Positions 1-8,462 of a DNA stretch of 64,000 nucleotides are shown here, piece by piece. The position numbers and the translations under genes were made by a program. Position 1 is the first letter of the stretch, and every line of letters begins with the position of its first letter. Location of the stretch: assembly GCA_000063505.1 (NCBI GenBank), contig CT971583.1, forward strand, positions 1,705,918 through 1,769,917, read 5' to 3'. Source of the stretch: Synechococcus sp. WH 7803 (GTDB lineage: Bacteria; Cyanobacteriota; Cyanobacteriia; PCC-6307; Cyanobiaceae). The notes below the pieces were generated by a model, which did not search any database, was not told the origin of the DNA, and saw nothing but the letters and a program-made list of their open reading frames with translations.

Positions 1-187
1 GGGGTTCATCGCCACAGACATGACCAAGGACCTAGACGCCGAAGGCATTCTCAGCGCCATTCCCCTCGGCACCTTCGGGACCCCGGAGCAAGTGGCAGGC
101 ACGGTGCGCTTCCTTGCTGCCGATCCAGCAGCGGCCTACATCACCGGTCAGGTCCTGCAGGTGGATGGAGGCATGGTGATGGGGTGA
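1..187 (+). CDS. fabG: 3-oxoacyl-ACP reductase, C-terminal fragment
   Basis: Only the last 61 residues are in the window; the gene starts upstream. The fragment has the end of a short-chain dehydrogenase fold: a GFI-x-TDM segment, the PLG-x-FG-x-PE-x-VA helix, FLA, and the closing YITGQVLQVDGGMVM stretch typical of FabG. FabG reduces 3-oxoacyl-ACP with NADPH in each round of type II fatty acid synthesis in the cytosol. The catalytic Ser-Tyr-Lys residues lie outside the window, so assignment rests on the C-terminal signature, which many SDRs share in part. Location just before the solitary groEL is, from memory, common in marine picocyanobacteria. Confidence 0.85.
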   Translation, partial: GFIATDMTKDLDAEGILSAIPLGTFGTPEQVAGTVRFLAADPAAAYITGQVLQVDGGMVMG

Positions 188-208
188 ACGCAACCCAGGG
201 AAACCGTC

Positions 209-385
209 TCAGGGTTCGAGGGGCTGCACCAACTCATCTCTGAGCCGGCGGATGTTCTGAAGCAGCTTGTAACGGCGACGGCGCTCCGTCGCCGTGAGAA
301 AAATGCGCAGGGGGACGTAAACCAACGCCATGATCCCGGCCAGACCGGTCATGAGAACGAAGAACAGCGCGCCTGAATCGTTCAT
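209..385 (-). CDS. small conserved membrane-anchored protein (58 aa)
   Basis: A 58-residue reading frame starting at ATG 385. It begins MNDSGALFFVLMTGLAGIMA, one clear hydrophobic segment of about 20 residues, followed by a strongly basic patch (TERRRRYK, residues 32-39) and a charged helix (LQNIRRLRDELVQ). This is the layout of a single-pass protein with a positively charged cytosolic tail. It sits in an otherwise empty gap between fabG and groEL on the opposite strand. No function is recognised. Codon usage is like the neighbours, which supports it being real. Confidence 0.6.
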   Translation of the reverse strand: MNDSGALFFVLMTGLAGIMALVYVPLRIFLTATERRRRYKLLQNIRRLRDELVQPLEP

Positions 386-446
386 GGAATAACGCTACCG
401 AGCAGGCGTCGCTCTGGGGGGCGAGCTGTTGAAAGATTCGGCTTTC

Positions 447-486
447 CCCACATCAGGGACCGCCCAAGCGACCCTGACGCTGTGGG
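447..486 (+). promoter_or_regulatory. nested hairpin upstream of groEL
   Basis: CCCAC (447-451) pairs with GTGGG (482-486) and TCAGGG (453-458) pairs with CCCTGA (472-477), giving a two-tier stem 27 bases before the groEL start. No CIRCE element (TTAGCACTC-N9-GAGTGCTAA) is present in the 128-base gap. The hairpin could be a leader structure or an operator; its role is inferred only from position. Confidence 0.4.
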
Positions 487-513
487 ACATTGATCGACGG
501 GTAAGTGTCAATC

Positions 514-2175
514 ATGGCCAAACTTCTCAAGTTTTCGGATGAATCTCGCGCTGCACTGGAGCGAGGCATGAATGCTCTCGCCGATGCGGTGCGCGTCACG
601 ATCGGCCCCCGTGGACGCAACGTGGTGTTGGAGAAAAGCTTCGGCGCTCCCGATATCGTCAACGACGGCGACACGATCGCCAAGGAGATTGACCTCGAGG
701 ATCCCTTTGAAAACATCGGCGCCAAACTGATTCAGCAGGTGGCGTCGAAGACGAAGGACAAAGCCGGTGATGGCACCACGACCGCAACCGTGCTGGCTCA
801 GGCCATGGTCGAGGAAGGTCTGCGCAACACCGCAGCCGGTGCCAGCCCGATCGAACTCCGTCGCGGCATGGAGAAAGCGGTCGCCTTGATCGTGAAAGGG
901 CTCGGCGAGCGCAGCCAGTCGGTGAGCGGAGATGCCATCCGTCAGGTGGCCACCGTCAGTGCCGGTGGTGACGACGAAGTCGGTCGCATGGTGGCTGAAG
1001 CCATGGACAAGGTCACCGTGGATGGCGTGATCACCGTTGAGGAATCAAAATCTCTGGCCACTGAGCTGGAAGTGACGGAAGGAATGGCCTTCGATCGGGG
1101 CTACAGCTCTCCCTACTTCGTCACCGATGGTGATCGCCAGATCTGTGAGTTTGAAAATGCCCTGCTGTTGCTCACCGATCGCAAGATCAGTGCTGTAGCC
1201 GACCTCGTCCCGGTTCTCGAGACGGTTCAAAAGACAGGCTCTCCCCTGGTGATTCTGGCCGAGGAAGTCGACGGGGAGGCCCTGGCAACGCTGGTGGTGA
1301 ACAAAAACCGCGGCGTGCTTCAGGTGGCCGCTGTGCGCGCACCGTCCTTCGGCGAGCGACGCAAAGCAGCCCTCGCGGACATTGCCATCCTCACCGGTGG
1401 AACCGTGATCAGCGAAGACCGAGCGATGACGCTCGACAAGGTGACGCTGGAGGATCTCGGACGCGCCCGCCGCATCACCATCAGCAAGGAAGAAACCACC
1501 ATCGTCGCCAGCGAAGACAGCCGTGATGCTGTGGCTGAGCGTGTGGCCTCCATCCGCAGGGAACTGGAGAACAGCGATTCCGAGTACGACCGCGAGAAGC
1601 TCAATGAGCGGATCGCCAAACTCGCCGGCGGCGTGGCCGTGATCAAGGTTGGCGCTCCCACGGAAACCGAACTGAAGAACCGCAAACTGCGCATTGAAGA
1701 TGCTCTCAACGCCACCAGAGCTGCCGTCGAGGAAGGCATCGTGGCCGGCGGTGGCAGCACATTGATTCAACTGGCTGGATCCTTGGACGGTCTGGCCAAC
1801 CAACTGCACGGCGATCAGCGCACCGGAGTGGAGATTGTGCATCGCGCGCTGAGTGCACCTCTGCGCCAGATCGCGATCAATGCAGGGGCCAACGGCGATG
1901 TGGTGGTTGAGCAGGTGCAGCGCAGCGGCCAGGGCTTCAACGCACTCACGGGTGGCTATGAAAACCTTCTGGAAGCGGGCATCCTCGATGCCGCCAAGGT
2001 CGTGAGACTGGGTCTGCAGGATGCAGTCTCCATCGCGTCACTGCTGATTACCACTGAAGTGGTGGTCGCCGACAAGCCTGAACCTCCCGCAGCCCCTGCG
2101 CCCGGCGGCGATCCCATGGGCGGCATGGGTGGAATGGGCGGAATGGGCGGAATGGGCATGCCCGGCATGATGTGA
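514..2175 (+). CDS. groL2: 60 kDa chaperonin, solitary GroEL (GroEL2 type)
   Basis: A 553-residue Hsp60 chaperonin that folds proteins inside an ATP-driven double ring. I use ATG 514 ([10 protein letters not shown]), because cyanobacterial homologues start with MAK; an in-frame GTG at 505 would add three residues. Seen in the sequence: the equatorial ATP site ([14 protein letters not shown], residues 28-41; GDGTTTA, 85-91), the apical region, and a C-terminal Gly-Met tail of four GGM units ending MGMPGMM. There is no groES in front, so this is the monocistronic second GroEL of cyanobacteria rather than the groESL copy. Such paralogues usually respond to stress and are not always essential. 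No CIRCE operator lies upstream, but a nested hairpin does (447-486). Confidence 0.95.
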   Translation: MAKLLKFSDESRAALERGMNALADAVRVTIGPRGRNVVLEKSFGAPDIVNDGDTIAKEIDLEDPFENIGAKLIQQVASKTKDKAGDGTTTATVLAQAMVEEGLRNTAAGASPIELRRGMEKAVALIVKGLGERSQSVSGDAIRQVATVSAGGDDEVGRMVAEAMDKVTVDGVITVEESKSLATELEVTEGMAFDRGYSSPYFVTDGDRQICEFENALLLLTDRKISAVADLVPVLETVQKTGSPLVILAEEVDGEALATLVVNKNRGVLQVAAVRAPSFGERRKAALADIAILTGGTVISEDRAMTLDKVTLEDLGRARRITISKEETTIVASEDSRDAVAERVASIRRELENSDSEYDREKLNERIAKLAGGVAVIKVGAPTETELKNRKLRIEDALNATRAAVEEGIVAGGGSTLIQLAGSLDGLANQLHGDQRTGVEIVHRALSAPLRQIAINAGANGDVVVEQVQRSGQGFNALTGGYENLLEAGILDAAKVVRLGLQDAVSIASLLITTEVVVADKPEPPAAPAPGGDPMGGMGGMGGMGGMGMPGMM

Positions 2176-2211
2176 GTCCGCTCACACCCGCCTGGCTCGC
2201 GCGATCGGCTA

Positions 2212-2394
2212 TCAGAGCGAGCGAATCAGGCGGGCGTGAATACGACACACCGCCAAGGCCTCTCGGGGTGGTTTCCGGCAAAGCTGCCCCAACTCCCGAT
2301 TGAGGGCCTGAAGTTCACCCATTGGCAGAGCTGCCATCGGCAGCCCGAACACAAAACCTGCCATCACGACCGGAAGCACAAACTGGCGATTCAC
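2212..2394 (-). CDS. small secreted or membrane protein (60 aa)
   Basis: Starts at ATG 2394 with a hydrophobic N-terminus (MNRQFVLPVVMAGFVFGLPMA) that looks like a signal peptide or membrane anchor. The rest is a short amphipathic part with two cysteines about eight residues apart (LCRKPPREALAVC). It lies 18 bases after the end of nanE on the same strand and could be its last operon partner. No family is recognised. The paired cysteines in a probably exported protein would allow a disulfide, which is inference. Confidence 0.55.
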   Translation of the reverse strand: MNRQFVLPVVMAGFVFGLPMAALPMGELQALNRELGQLCRKPPREALAVCRIHARLIRSL

Positions 2395-2412
2395 GACCGA
2401 GTCTCACGGGAC

Positions 2413-3102
2413 TCACACAGTTTGCCTGGTGATGTGTCGGTGATAAGCCGCCACCTGCAGATCCACTCCCGTGATGGCAGTCCCCACCACCACGGCATCC
2501 GCGCCTGCGCTGATCGCGTCCCTGGCCGTTTGCGGAGAGGCAATCCCTCCCTCACAGATCAAACCTGTTTGCGCAGGAAGCCCGTCACGCAAAGGCTTCA
2601 ACAGGTGCAATCCAGGTGGTTTGGAGTCTTGGGTGGTTTCGGTGTAGCCAAAGAGGGTAGTGCCAACCCAGTCACATCCCAGCGACGCGGCTCTCAGGCC
2701 GTTCTCGATGCTGTCGACATCCGCCATCAACGGAGCGCCGAGATCATCCTTGGCCCGTTTCACCAAGCGTTCCAACTCTTCACCCTGCGGCCGGAGCCGA
2801 TCGGTTGCATCCAAGGCCACCACGTCGGCACCCGCGCCCCACACAGCCTTCACTTCATGCCAGCGGGGCGTGATGTAAACCGAGCTTTCAGGCCAAGAAC
2901 GCTTCCAGAGGCCGATAATCAGCGCCTCCGGGCAACGCTCTCGCACAGCAGCGATGTGCTCAGGGCTCTCCAACCTGACGCCAAGTGCACCGTTTCGCAG
3001 TGACGCTTCAGCCATGGCCGCGATCACGTCCGGGTGGCGCATCGGCGAACCTTCAGGAGCCTGAACCGACACGATCAGGCCGTTCCCTAGGGGCAGAGTC
3101 AT
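2413..3102 (-). CDS. nanE: putative N-acetylmannosamine-6-phosphate 2-epimerase
   Basis: A 229-residue TIM-barrel protein of the NanE family, which interconverts ManNAc-6-P and GlcNAc-6-P in the cytosol. Recognisable pieces are GLIVSVQAPEGSPM at the N-terminus, the GLWKR segment (around residue 64), the barrel strands ADVVALDAT and LMADVDS, and the phosphate-binding end AGADAVVVGTAIT. Its ATG overlaps the stop of the upstream gene by one base (TGATG), so the two are probably translated together. No sialic acid lyase (nanA), kinase (nanK) or transporter is nearby, so the physiological substrate here is open. It may salvage amino sugars from cell-wall or surface polysaccharide. Confidence 0.85.
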   Translation of the reverse strand: MTLPLGNGLIVSVQAPEGSPMRHPDVIAAMAEASLRNGALGVRLESPEHIAAVRERCPEALIIGLWKRSWPESSVYITPRWHEVKAVWGAGADVVALDATDRLRPQGEELERLVKRAKDDLGAPLMADVDSIENGLRAASLGCDWVGTTLFGYTETTQDSKPPGLHLLKPLRDGLPAQTGLICEGGIASPQTARDAISAGADAVVVGTAITGVDLQVAAYHRHITRQTV

Positions 3103-3545
3103 CAGGAAGCTTGGGGAAACTCATCATTCGTCACCGGCGTGAGCCAGCGCCGCAGCCGCCGGGGGCTGGCCAGGGGCACTGGAGACGACGCCGGGCGCTC
3201 GCTCTCGAGCACAACCCCGTTGCTCTCATCGTTGCTTTCATCCAAGGTGCGAGCCACCTCATCGAGGGAGTCGCGCAGCAAGGAGGTGAACCGCTCGATT
3301 CCTGAGGGGGATTCAAGGCGTTCTTGGGGACCTTCAGGCGCAGGCTGCACGCGCTCATGCCGGTGGCTCTCCGCCAGAACCATGGGCTGAGCGGCAGCGG
3401 GCAGGGAGGTCACACCGAAGCGGTGAACCCACTGAAGCTCGAGACGCTGCAAGCGCTCAGTATCCCCATCCTGTCGTGATTGCTCGATCTGACGCTGCAA
3501 CGCGATCTGGCGAGGGTCCTGATGCTGGTAAGGAGAAAAAGTCAC
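3102..3545 (-). CDS. hypothetical protein (147 aa)
   Basis: A soluble, charged protein with no signal peptide or membrane segment. The N-terminal part (residues 1-45) is a Gln/Arg-rich helix (PRQIALQRQIEQSRQDGD), the middle is Pro/Glu-rich, and residues 85-105 form an acidic helix (FTSLLRDSLDEVARTLDESN) before a basic RRLRRW motif. It lies four bases after the ABC permease gene and overlaps nanE by one base, so it appears to be in one transcript with the exporter. No family recognised; composition suggests a mostly disordered, lineage-specific protein. Confidence 0.6.
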   Translation of the reverse strand: MTFSPYQHQDPRQIALQRQIEQSRQDGDTERLQRLELQWVHRFGVTSLPAAAQPMVLAESHRHERVQPAPEGPQERLESPSGIERFTSLLRDSLDEVARTLDESNDESNGVVLESERPASSPVPLASPRRLRRWLTPVTNDEFPQAS

Positions 3546-3549
3546 GGGA

Positions 3550-4407
3550 TCAGGCGAGCTTGCGATTGAGCAGGGGACGAATGAGCAGAAACAGGCCGGC
3601 GGTCAGCAAAGTGAGCACGAGCAGACAGGTGGTGCCGCTGACAGAGCCGTAGGGAGCTTCCAAAAGAACGGAAGACAGATCCAACGGACCGGCATAGGCG
3701 GCGCGGATTGGCTCTATCGCGAAGGTAAGGGGATTCAGCGCCGCTAGCCAGCCCAACCAGGGAGGCATGAAACTGAGAGGAGCCAGAGCGGTGCTCGCGA
3801 ACAACAAGGGAAGGTTCGCCACAAAGATCACGGCAATCAGCTCGATATGGCCGGGCAGCGCGAAGGCGAGCCCCAGGCTCAAGGCCGTGACGGCAAACAC
3901 CAACAGCAAAAGCGTGACCATCACGAGCAGCAGGCCTGCCGCGCCAGGCCAGCCGTAGCCGAGGAATGCCGCGGTCACCATGATCGCCAGGCTCTGCACC
4001 AGGCTCAGGGTGGTGATGTAGATCACCGATGCGAGCACGATCGAACTGCGACTGCGCAGCGGAGCCACCAGCAGCCGGTTCAGAAAACCGAATTCGCGAT
4101 CGAACATCACGGGCAGGCCAGCATTGAGAGCCCCGCTGAAGGCTGTGAACACGATCACGCCAGCACCCAGAAAACGGCCGTAACTCATCCCTCCCGGAAG
4201 AAGGCCTTCCGGTGCCCTGGAAAACAAGGCGCCAAACAGCACAAGCCAGATCAGTGGTTGCAGGATTCCCGCCACCAGCGTGGACGGTCGCCGCTGCAGC
4301 TGAACAAACAGCCTGCGGGTGAGTGCGCCGGTCTCCTGCGCCAGCTCCGACAAAGCGGAGCGTTGCTGCTGCTGCGGTGTGGAGAGATCGAGAACGGAGT
4401 GGGTCAT
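3550..4407 (-). CDS. ABC-2 type transporter permease (DrrB-like)
   Basis: A 285-residue permease with about six membrane spans, for example WLVLFGALFSR (residues ~53-63) and the GYGWPGAAGLLLVMVTLLLLVFAVTA stretch in the middle, plus the ABC-2 family loop around LLVAPLRSRSSIVLAS (residues ~112-127). It follows the ATPase gene at 4445-5458 by 37 bases and must be its partner in an exporter of the DrrAB type. The substrate cannot be read from sequence. The pair is co-oriented with ctaA and ctaB, so a link with heme or oxidase assembly is possible but unproven. Confidence 0.85.
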   Translation of the reverse strand: MTHSVLDLSTPQQQQRSALSELAQETGALTRRLFVQLQRRPSTLVAGILQPLIWLVLFGALFSRAPEGLLPGGMSYGRFLGAGVIVFTAFSGALNAGLPVMFDREFGFLNRLLVAPLRSRSSIVLASVIYITTLSLVQSLAIMVTAAFLGYGWPGAAGLLLVMVTLLLLVFAVTALSLGLAFALPGHIELIAVIFVANLPLLFASTALAPLSFMPPWLGWLAALNPLTFAIEPIRAAYAGPLDLSSVLLEAPYGSVSGTTCLLVLTLLTAGLFLLIRPLLNRKLA

Positions 4408-4444
4408 GGATCAGAACAACGAAAAGAGCGACTGCAACAAGGCT

Positions 4445-5458
4445 TCAACGCATGGACTGGCGACGCTCCAGCTTTGGATCACGTTGCCCGGCCACCGCCA
4501 GTTCAGCGTCCATCAGGGTGCGCCCCGTCGCCTGGAGATAAACGTCATCCAAGCTCGGACGACTCTGCGCCAGAGAGAAAACGCGCAGATCGTTGTCACC
4601 CAGACGCTGCTTGATACGGGGAAGGACATGATCGCCATCCACCACAAGATTGAGGGAATGCCCTTGGGCCCGGTTGATCACGATCCGGCGCACACCCTCA
4701 ACCGCATCGAGCAGATCACGGATCGTCTCTGCCTCAACCTGGTCACTGAATTCGCGCACGCGCAACGTGACGCGATCGCCGCCGAGCGCACACTTCAGCT
4801 CCTCCGGGGTGCCCTCAGCGATCACCCGCCCGGCGTCGATGATCGCCATGCGTTCGGCCAGGGCCTCCACCTCCTCGAGGTAATGGCTGCTCAGCAGGAT
4901 GGTGGTGCCTTGGTCCCGCAGGTCTTGGAGCACATCCCAGATCACCGCACGACTTTCAAGATCAAGGCCGACGGTGGGCTCATCCAGCACCAGCAGGCGG
5001 GGAGAATGCAGCAGGCCAGCGGCAAGATCCAGCCGTCGCCGCATCCCACCGGAATAAGTGCCGCAACGCCGGTCAATCCACTCCTGCATGGAGAGACGCT
5101 GGATCAAATCATCGATGCGCTGGTTTCTTTGCGTTCGCGGCAGGTGATACAGATCGCCCTGCAACGCGAGCAGCTCACGGCCTGTGAGGATTTTGTCGAT
5201 CGCCACCTCCTGGGCCACGTACCCCAGGATCTGCCGCACCTGACGGGGGTTCTCAAGCGCATCAACGCCAGACACAATCACCCGTCCGCTGTCTGGCGAC
5301 AACAGCGTGGCGAGGATGCGCAAGGTGGTGGTCTTTCCTGCTCCGTTAGGACCGAGGAATCCGTAGAGGCAGCCCTCAGGAACAGCGAGCGTGAGATCCG
5401 TCAGAGCCGGAACCGTCCCGTAGGACTTCACCAGATGATCCAGCTCAATCAGTGACAT
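4445..5458 (-). CDS. ABC transporter ATP-binding protein (DrrA-like)
   Basis: A 337-residue ATPase subunit. Seen: Walker A GPNGAGKTTT (residues ~37-46), Q-loop in GYVAQE, signature YSGGMRRRLDLAAGLL, Walker B LLVLDEPTVGLD, and the switch histidine in SSHYLEE. After the ATPase domain there is a C-terminal extension of about 100 residues (RVTLRVREF onward) like that of daunorubicin-resistance ATPases and multidrug or capsule-lipid exporters. It drives the permease encoded just downstream. It lies 30 bases after ctaB and probably shares its transcript. Substrate unknown. Confidence 0.9.
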   Translation of the reverse strand: MSLIELDHLVKSYGTVPALTDLTLAVPEGCLYGFLGPNGAGKTTTLRILATLLSPDSGRVIVSGVDALENPRQVRQILGYVAQEVAIDKILTGRELLALQGDLYHLPRTQRNQRIDDLIQRLSMQEWIDRRCGTYSGGMRRRLDLAAGLLHSPRLLVLDEPTVGLDLESRAVIWDVLQDLRDQGTTILLSSHYLEEVEALAERMAIIDAGRVIAEGTPEELKCALGGDRVTLRVREFSDQVEAETIRDLLDAVEGVRRIVINRAQGHSLNLVVDGDHVLPRIKQRLGDNDLRVFSLAQSRPSLDDVYLQATGRTLMDAELAVAGQRDPKLERRQSMR

Positions 5459-5488
5459 CCCTTCCTAGGAAACACATGGGGGCAAAAT

Positions 5489-6490
5489 CTAGGCATTGAT
5501 GCCGGGAAGACCGGCGGGGAGGGCGGCAAGCCAGCCTCTGAGCTGGAGGTCGAACACTGCAGCGCCTGACTGACGGCTGAAAACCAACAGCAGACAAATC
5601 CCAAAGAGATAAAGAATCGACCAGCGGAACAGCCCCTTGGCACGTTCGGTGCTGTCGGGCTCAGCGCCAAGCCGTTCCACCATCTGCAGCAATCGTCCAT
5701 TGAAAGGAAGCAGAAGCAGCCCATACAGCAAGCCCCCTTCGGGCAGAGCCCACACCCCCAGAAAGCTGAGGAGCACAGTGGCCCAGCCATAACGACGAAT
5801 GGCCCGTGCCGTCACAACCGGACCCTTCACCACCGGCAGCATGGGAATGCCGACGGCACGGTAGTCATCGCGCAGAAGCAGAGCCAGAGCCCAAAAATGA
5901 GCCGGAGTCCACACCATGACCAGGGCAAACAACCACCACCCCCCGAGACCCACATGACCGGTGGCTGCGGCGGCGCCAACCAACGGAGGAATCGCCCCGG
6001 CCACCCCTCCGATCACGATGTTTTGGGTTGTCCGCGGCTTGAGAAGAGCGGTGTAAAGCAGCACATAACTGCACAGCCCAAGCAACGACAGACCCGCAGC
6101 CAGACAATTCACTCCGCTCACCAGCAAGGTGGCAGCGGCCAAAGCGCAAGACACCGCTCCAGCGAACGCCGCCGTGGGAGACAGGCGACCCGATGGCAAG
6201 GCCCGCCCGCTGGTGCGTTGCATGCGGCCGTCGAGCTCTTGCTCCCAGAGGCAATTGAGGACACCGGCAGCTGCGGCTGCCAGCGCACCCCCACCCAGGG
6301 TGCAAACCAATCGAGGCGATGACAGAGGCCAGCCTTCGGTGAGCGCCATCCCCCCCAGGGTGGTGGCCAACAGAAGAGGAATCAGCCGCGGCTTGGCCAC
6401 TTCCAACCAGGCAGGAAGCTTGATGCGTTGTCTCGAAGGAACCACCTGCTCACGGGTGAGCGGGACTGCTGTGGCGGATGAACTAGCCAT
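5489..6490 (-). CDS. ctaB: protoheme IX farnesyltransferase (heme O synthase)
   Basis: A 333-residue UbiA-family prenyltransferase that adds a farnesyl group to heme B to make heme O, the step before heme A for cytochrome oxidase. I choose ATG 6490 (MASSSATAV), which overlaps the ctaA stop by 8 bases; a longer frame to 6574 would overlap ctaA further. Hydrophobic spans cover most of the length. The first polyprenyl-binding motif reads [15 protein letters not shown] (residues ~76-90), that is N-x3-E-x3-D-x2-M-x-RT; the usual form has Asp where this has Glu. The second site appears as [14 protein letters not shown] (residues ~206-219). Partner of ctaA upstream. Confidence 0.92.
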   Translation of the reverse strand: MASSSATAVPLTREQVVPSRQRIKLPAWLEVAKPRLIPLLLATTLGGMALTEGWPLSSPRLVCTLGGGALAAAAAGVLNCLWEQELDGRMQRTSGRALPSGRLSPTAAFAGAVSCALAAATLLVSGVNCLAAGLSLLGLCSYVLLYTALLKPRTTQNIVIGGVAGAIPPLVGAAAATGHVGLGGWWLFALVMVWTPAHFWALALLLRDDYRAVGIPMLPVVKGPVVTARAIRRYGWATVLLSFLGVWALPEGGLLYGLLLLPFNGRLLQMVERLGAEPDSTERAKGLFRWSILYLFGICLLLVFSRQSGAAVFDLQLRGWLAALPAGLPGINA

Positions 6491-7412
6491 GACAAGTCTC
6501 CAGAGTTGGGGAGTCGAGAACGACAGAACGGGGAGTCGAGGGGGAGGGGGGCCGGCGGCAGCTGAGAGCGGCAAGGACGGCCACCAGAAGACAGGCCACG
6601 AGCTGATGCCCCACCGTCAAAGCCGGCTGAGACAGGCCCATGCGCAACGTGGACACCCCGAGGGCGACCTGAGCTACCACAAGCCCGAGGGCCGTAAGCA
6701 GCAGCGGCCATTGCTGCCGGGCCCAGCCACCGGCGAGAAGGGCAACACCAACAAACACAGCGACGGTGAGGGCCGCTGGCGTAGCAAAGGAGCGATGCCA
6801 ATGCAGCCATTGACAGGACTGGCCGGCCTCAAGGCAGCGCTGGGCGGCCCAGGAGGTCGCCATCCGACCGCCCAGCAAGCTCTGCGCGGAGACAGCGACC
6901 ACACTGAGGCCACCAAGCCAGGGCCACCAGCGAGGGGCGGGACTGGCCTTGGATCCGCTGAGCAGAACCTGGGTGAGACCACTCACGGAGATCACCAACG
7001 TCAGCGCCAGGGCCAGATGGGCGGTGACCACCACCGACGGCAGGAGTTGAAGCACGGTGAGTGCCCCCAGACCTCCCTGCAACGCCACCATCAGCACCAG
7101 AAGTGCGCTGAAGGGGAGCAACCAGGCCGGAAGATTGCGGCGGTACCACCACACGGCTGCAAGCTGCACGAGCAGCGCCATGCCCACGACGAACGCGTCA
7201 AGCCGATGGAACCATTCCAGAAAAACCTGCAGATTCATCTGCCGGCCAGGAAGGAACGTCCCGTAACAGAGCGGCCAGTCGGGACAGGCCAGACCGGCCT
7301 CCATCACCCGGGTGGCACCGCCAATCACCACCAGAGCCACGAGGGCCACCACGAGATGCGCGGCCAGCTGAGCGAGACGGAGACGAATCGAATCCAATGA
7401 CGATGTAGTCAA
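6483..7412 (-). CDS. ctaA: heme A synthase (COX15/CtaA family)
   Basis: A roughly 309-residue membrane protein that oxidises heme O to heme A for the aa3 oxidase. Eight hydrophobic spans are visible. The first outer loop has the family cysteine pair in [12 protein letters not shown], and conserved histidines lie in EWFHRLDAF and in LHWHRSFAT. No ATG is available near the N-terminus; the frame opens with TTG at 7412 giving [17 protein letters not shown], and another TTG (in SSLDS) is possible, so the start is uncertain. Its stop overlaps the ctaB start. The gene is divergent from ctaC, with a 225-base intergenic region between them that should hold both promoters. Confidence 0.9.
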   Translation of the reverse strand: MTTSSLDSIRLRLAQLAAHLVVALVALVVIGGATRVMEAGLACPDWPLCYGTFLPGRQMNLQVFLEWFHRLDAFVVGMALLVQLAAVWWYRRNLPAWLLPFSALLVLMVALQGGLGALTVLQLLPSVVVTAHLALALTLVISVSGLTQVLLSGSKASPAPRWWPWLGGLSVVAVSAQSLLGGRMATSWAAQRCLEAGQSCQWLHWHRSFATPAALTVAVFVGVALLAGGWARQQWPLLLTALGLVVAQVALGVSTLRMGLSQPALTVGHQLVACLLVAVLAALSCRRPPSPSTPRSVVLDSPTLETCHG

Positions 7413-7637
7413 CGCCGACCCCCAGAAGAACCAGACATGTCTGAAACGTAGCGATCTGATTCAGAACGACACGCTCTATGCAGGAGTGCAACATGAAGCC
7501 ACTGAATTAATGCGATTTCGCTGACATGGAGACGGTCAACCATGTCAAAACAGAGGAACTTCAGGCGTTTTTAACAATCACCCCATGGTGAATGACGCGG
7601 AGCTCCATAGCCTGAAGTTGCCTGCGATGAGGTCATC
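7413..7637. promoter_or_regulatory. divergent intergenic region between ctaA and ctaC
   Basis: A 225-base gap between the diverging heme A synthesis operon and the oxidase structural operon. It is more AT-rich than the flanking genes. I see no clear factor-binding consensus that I can name and no small gene. It must contain promoters in both directions. Confidence 0.5.
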
Positions 7638-8462
7638 GTGCAGATCCCCTCAGCGATCGTCACTCTGGTGCTGGGGATGCTCCTCGTCCTCGGAGGACTG
7701 TGGATCGGCCAGAACATCAATCTGCTGCCCGTTGACGCCAGTACCAATGCACCCATTTATGACGAGCTGTTCCGAGTTCTTTTCAGCATCGGAACAATTC
7801 TGTTTCTCGGCATTGTTGGTCTGATCATTTTCAGCTTGGTGCGTTTCCGCCGTCGCCCAGGTCAACTCGGAGACGGCCTGGCCCTGGAGGGAAACCTCCC
7901 ACTGGAAGTGTTCTGGACTGCTGTTCCAGCGATCGTGGTTCTGTTCGTTGGTCTCTTCAGTTACGACATTTACGAGCGCATGGGAGGGATGGCACCTCTG
8001 AGCCATGGTGACCATGGGGGAGCGATGCCAGCCGAGCAACGGATCTGGGGTGGCATCGGATCATCGGAAATCTCAACAACATCTTCAACATCACTGTTGC
8101 AACCCTTACCGGTTGAAGTCACAGCCATGCAATTTGCATTTCTGTTTCATTATCCGGACGGCGACATCATGTCTGGAGAACTTCATGTTCAGGCCGGACG
8201 ACCCGTTTCTCTGCGCATGGAAGCAAAAGATGTCATCCATGCATTCTGGGTTCCTGAATTTCGCCTCAAACAGGAGGTCATCCCAGGGCAACCAACAGTG
8301 TTGGATTTCACTCCGACCAGACCGGGCCGTTACCCCATCGTCTGCGCCGAGCTCTGTGGTCCTTATCACGGAGGCATGCGCTCAACCGTCGTCGTGGACA
8401 GCGCTGACGATTTCAATGCCTGGATTCAAGCGAACCGCAAGCCCCCTGTACAAGAGGCATGA
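7638..8462 (+). CDS. ctaC: cytochrome c oxidase subunit II
   Basis: A 274-residue subunit that takes electrons from cytochrome c6 or plastocyanin through the binuclear CuA centre. Starts at GTG 7638 (MQIPSAIVTLVLGMLLVLGG). Two membrane spans (residues ~5-25 and ~50-72) are followed by a cupredoxin domain. The CuA ligands are all present: H201 in VIHAFW, then C236, E238, C240, H244 and M247 in CAELCGPYHGGM. A Gly/Ser/Thr-rich linker (residues ~120-155) separates anchor and copper domain. It overlaps ctaD by 4 bp (ATGA). First gene of ctaC-ctaD-ctaE. Confidence 0.96.
   Translation: MQIPSAIVTLVLGMLLVLGGLWIGQNINLLPVDASTNAPIYDELFRVLFSIGTILFLGIVGLIIFSLVRFRRRPGQLGDGLALEGNLPLEVFWTAVPAIVVLFVGLFSYDIYERMGGMAPLSHGDHGGAMPAEQRIWGGIGSSEISTTSSTSLLQPLPVEVTAMQFAFLFHYPDGDIMSGELHVQAGRPVSLRMEAKDVIHAFWVPEFRLKQEVIPGQPTVLDFTPTRPGRYPIVCAELCGPYHGGMRSTVVVDSADDFNAWIQANRKPPVQEA

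Noticed and set aside
1045-1842. Long frame antisense to groEL
   Set aside because: Composition is His/Gly-rich shadow sequence with no family features; arises from the codon pattern of groEL.
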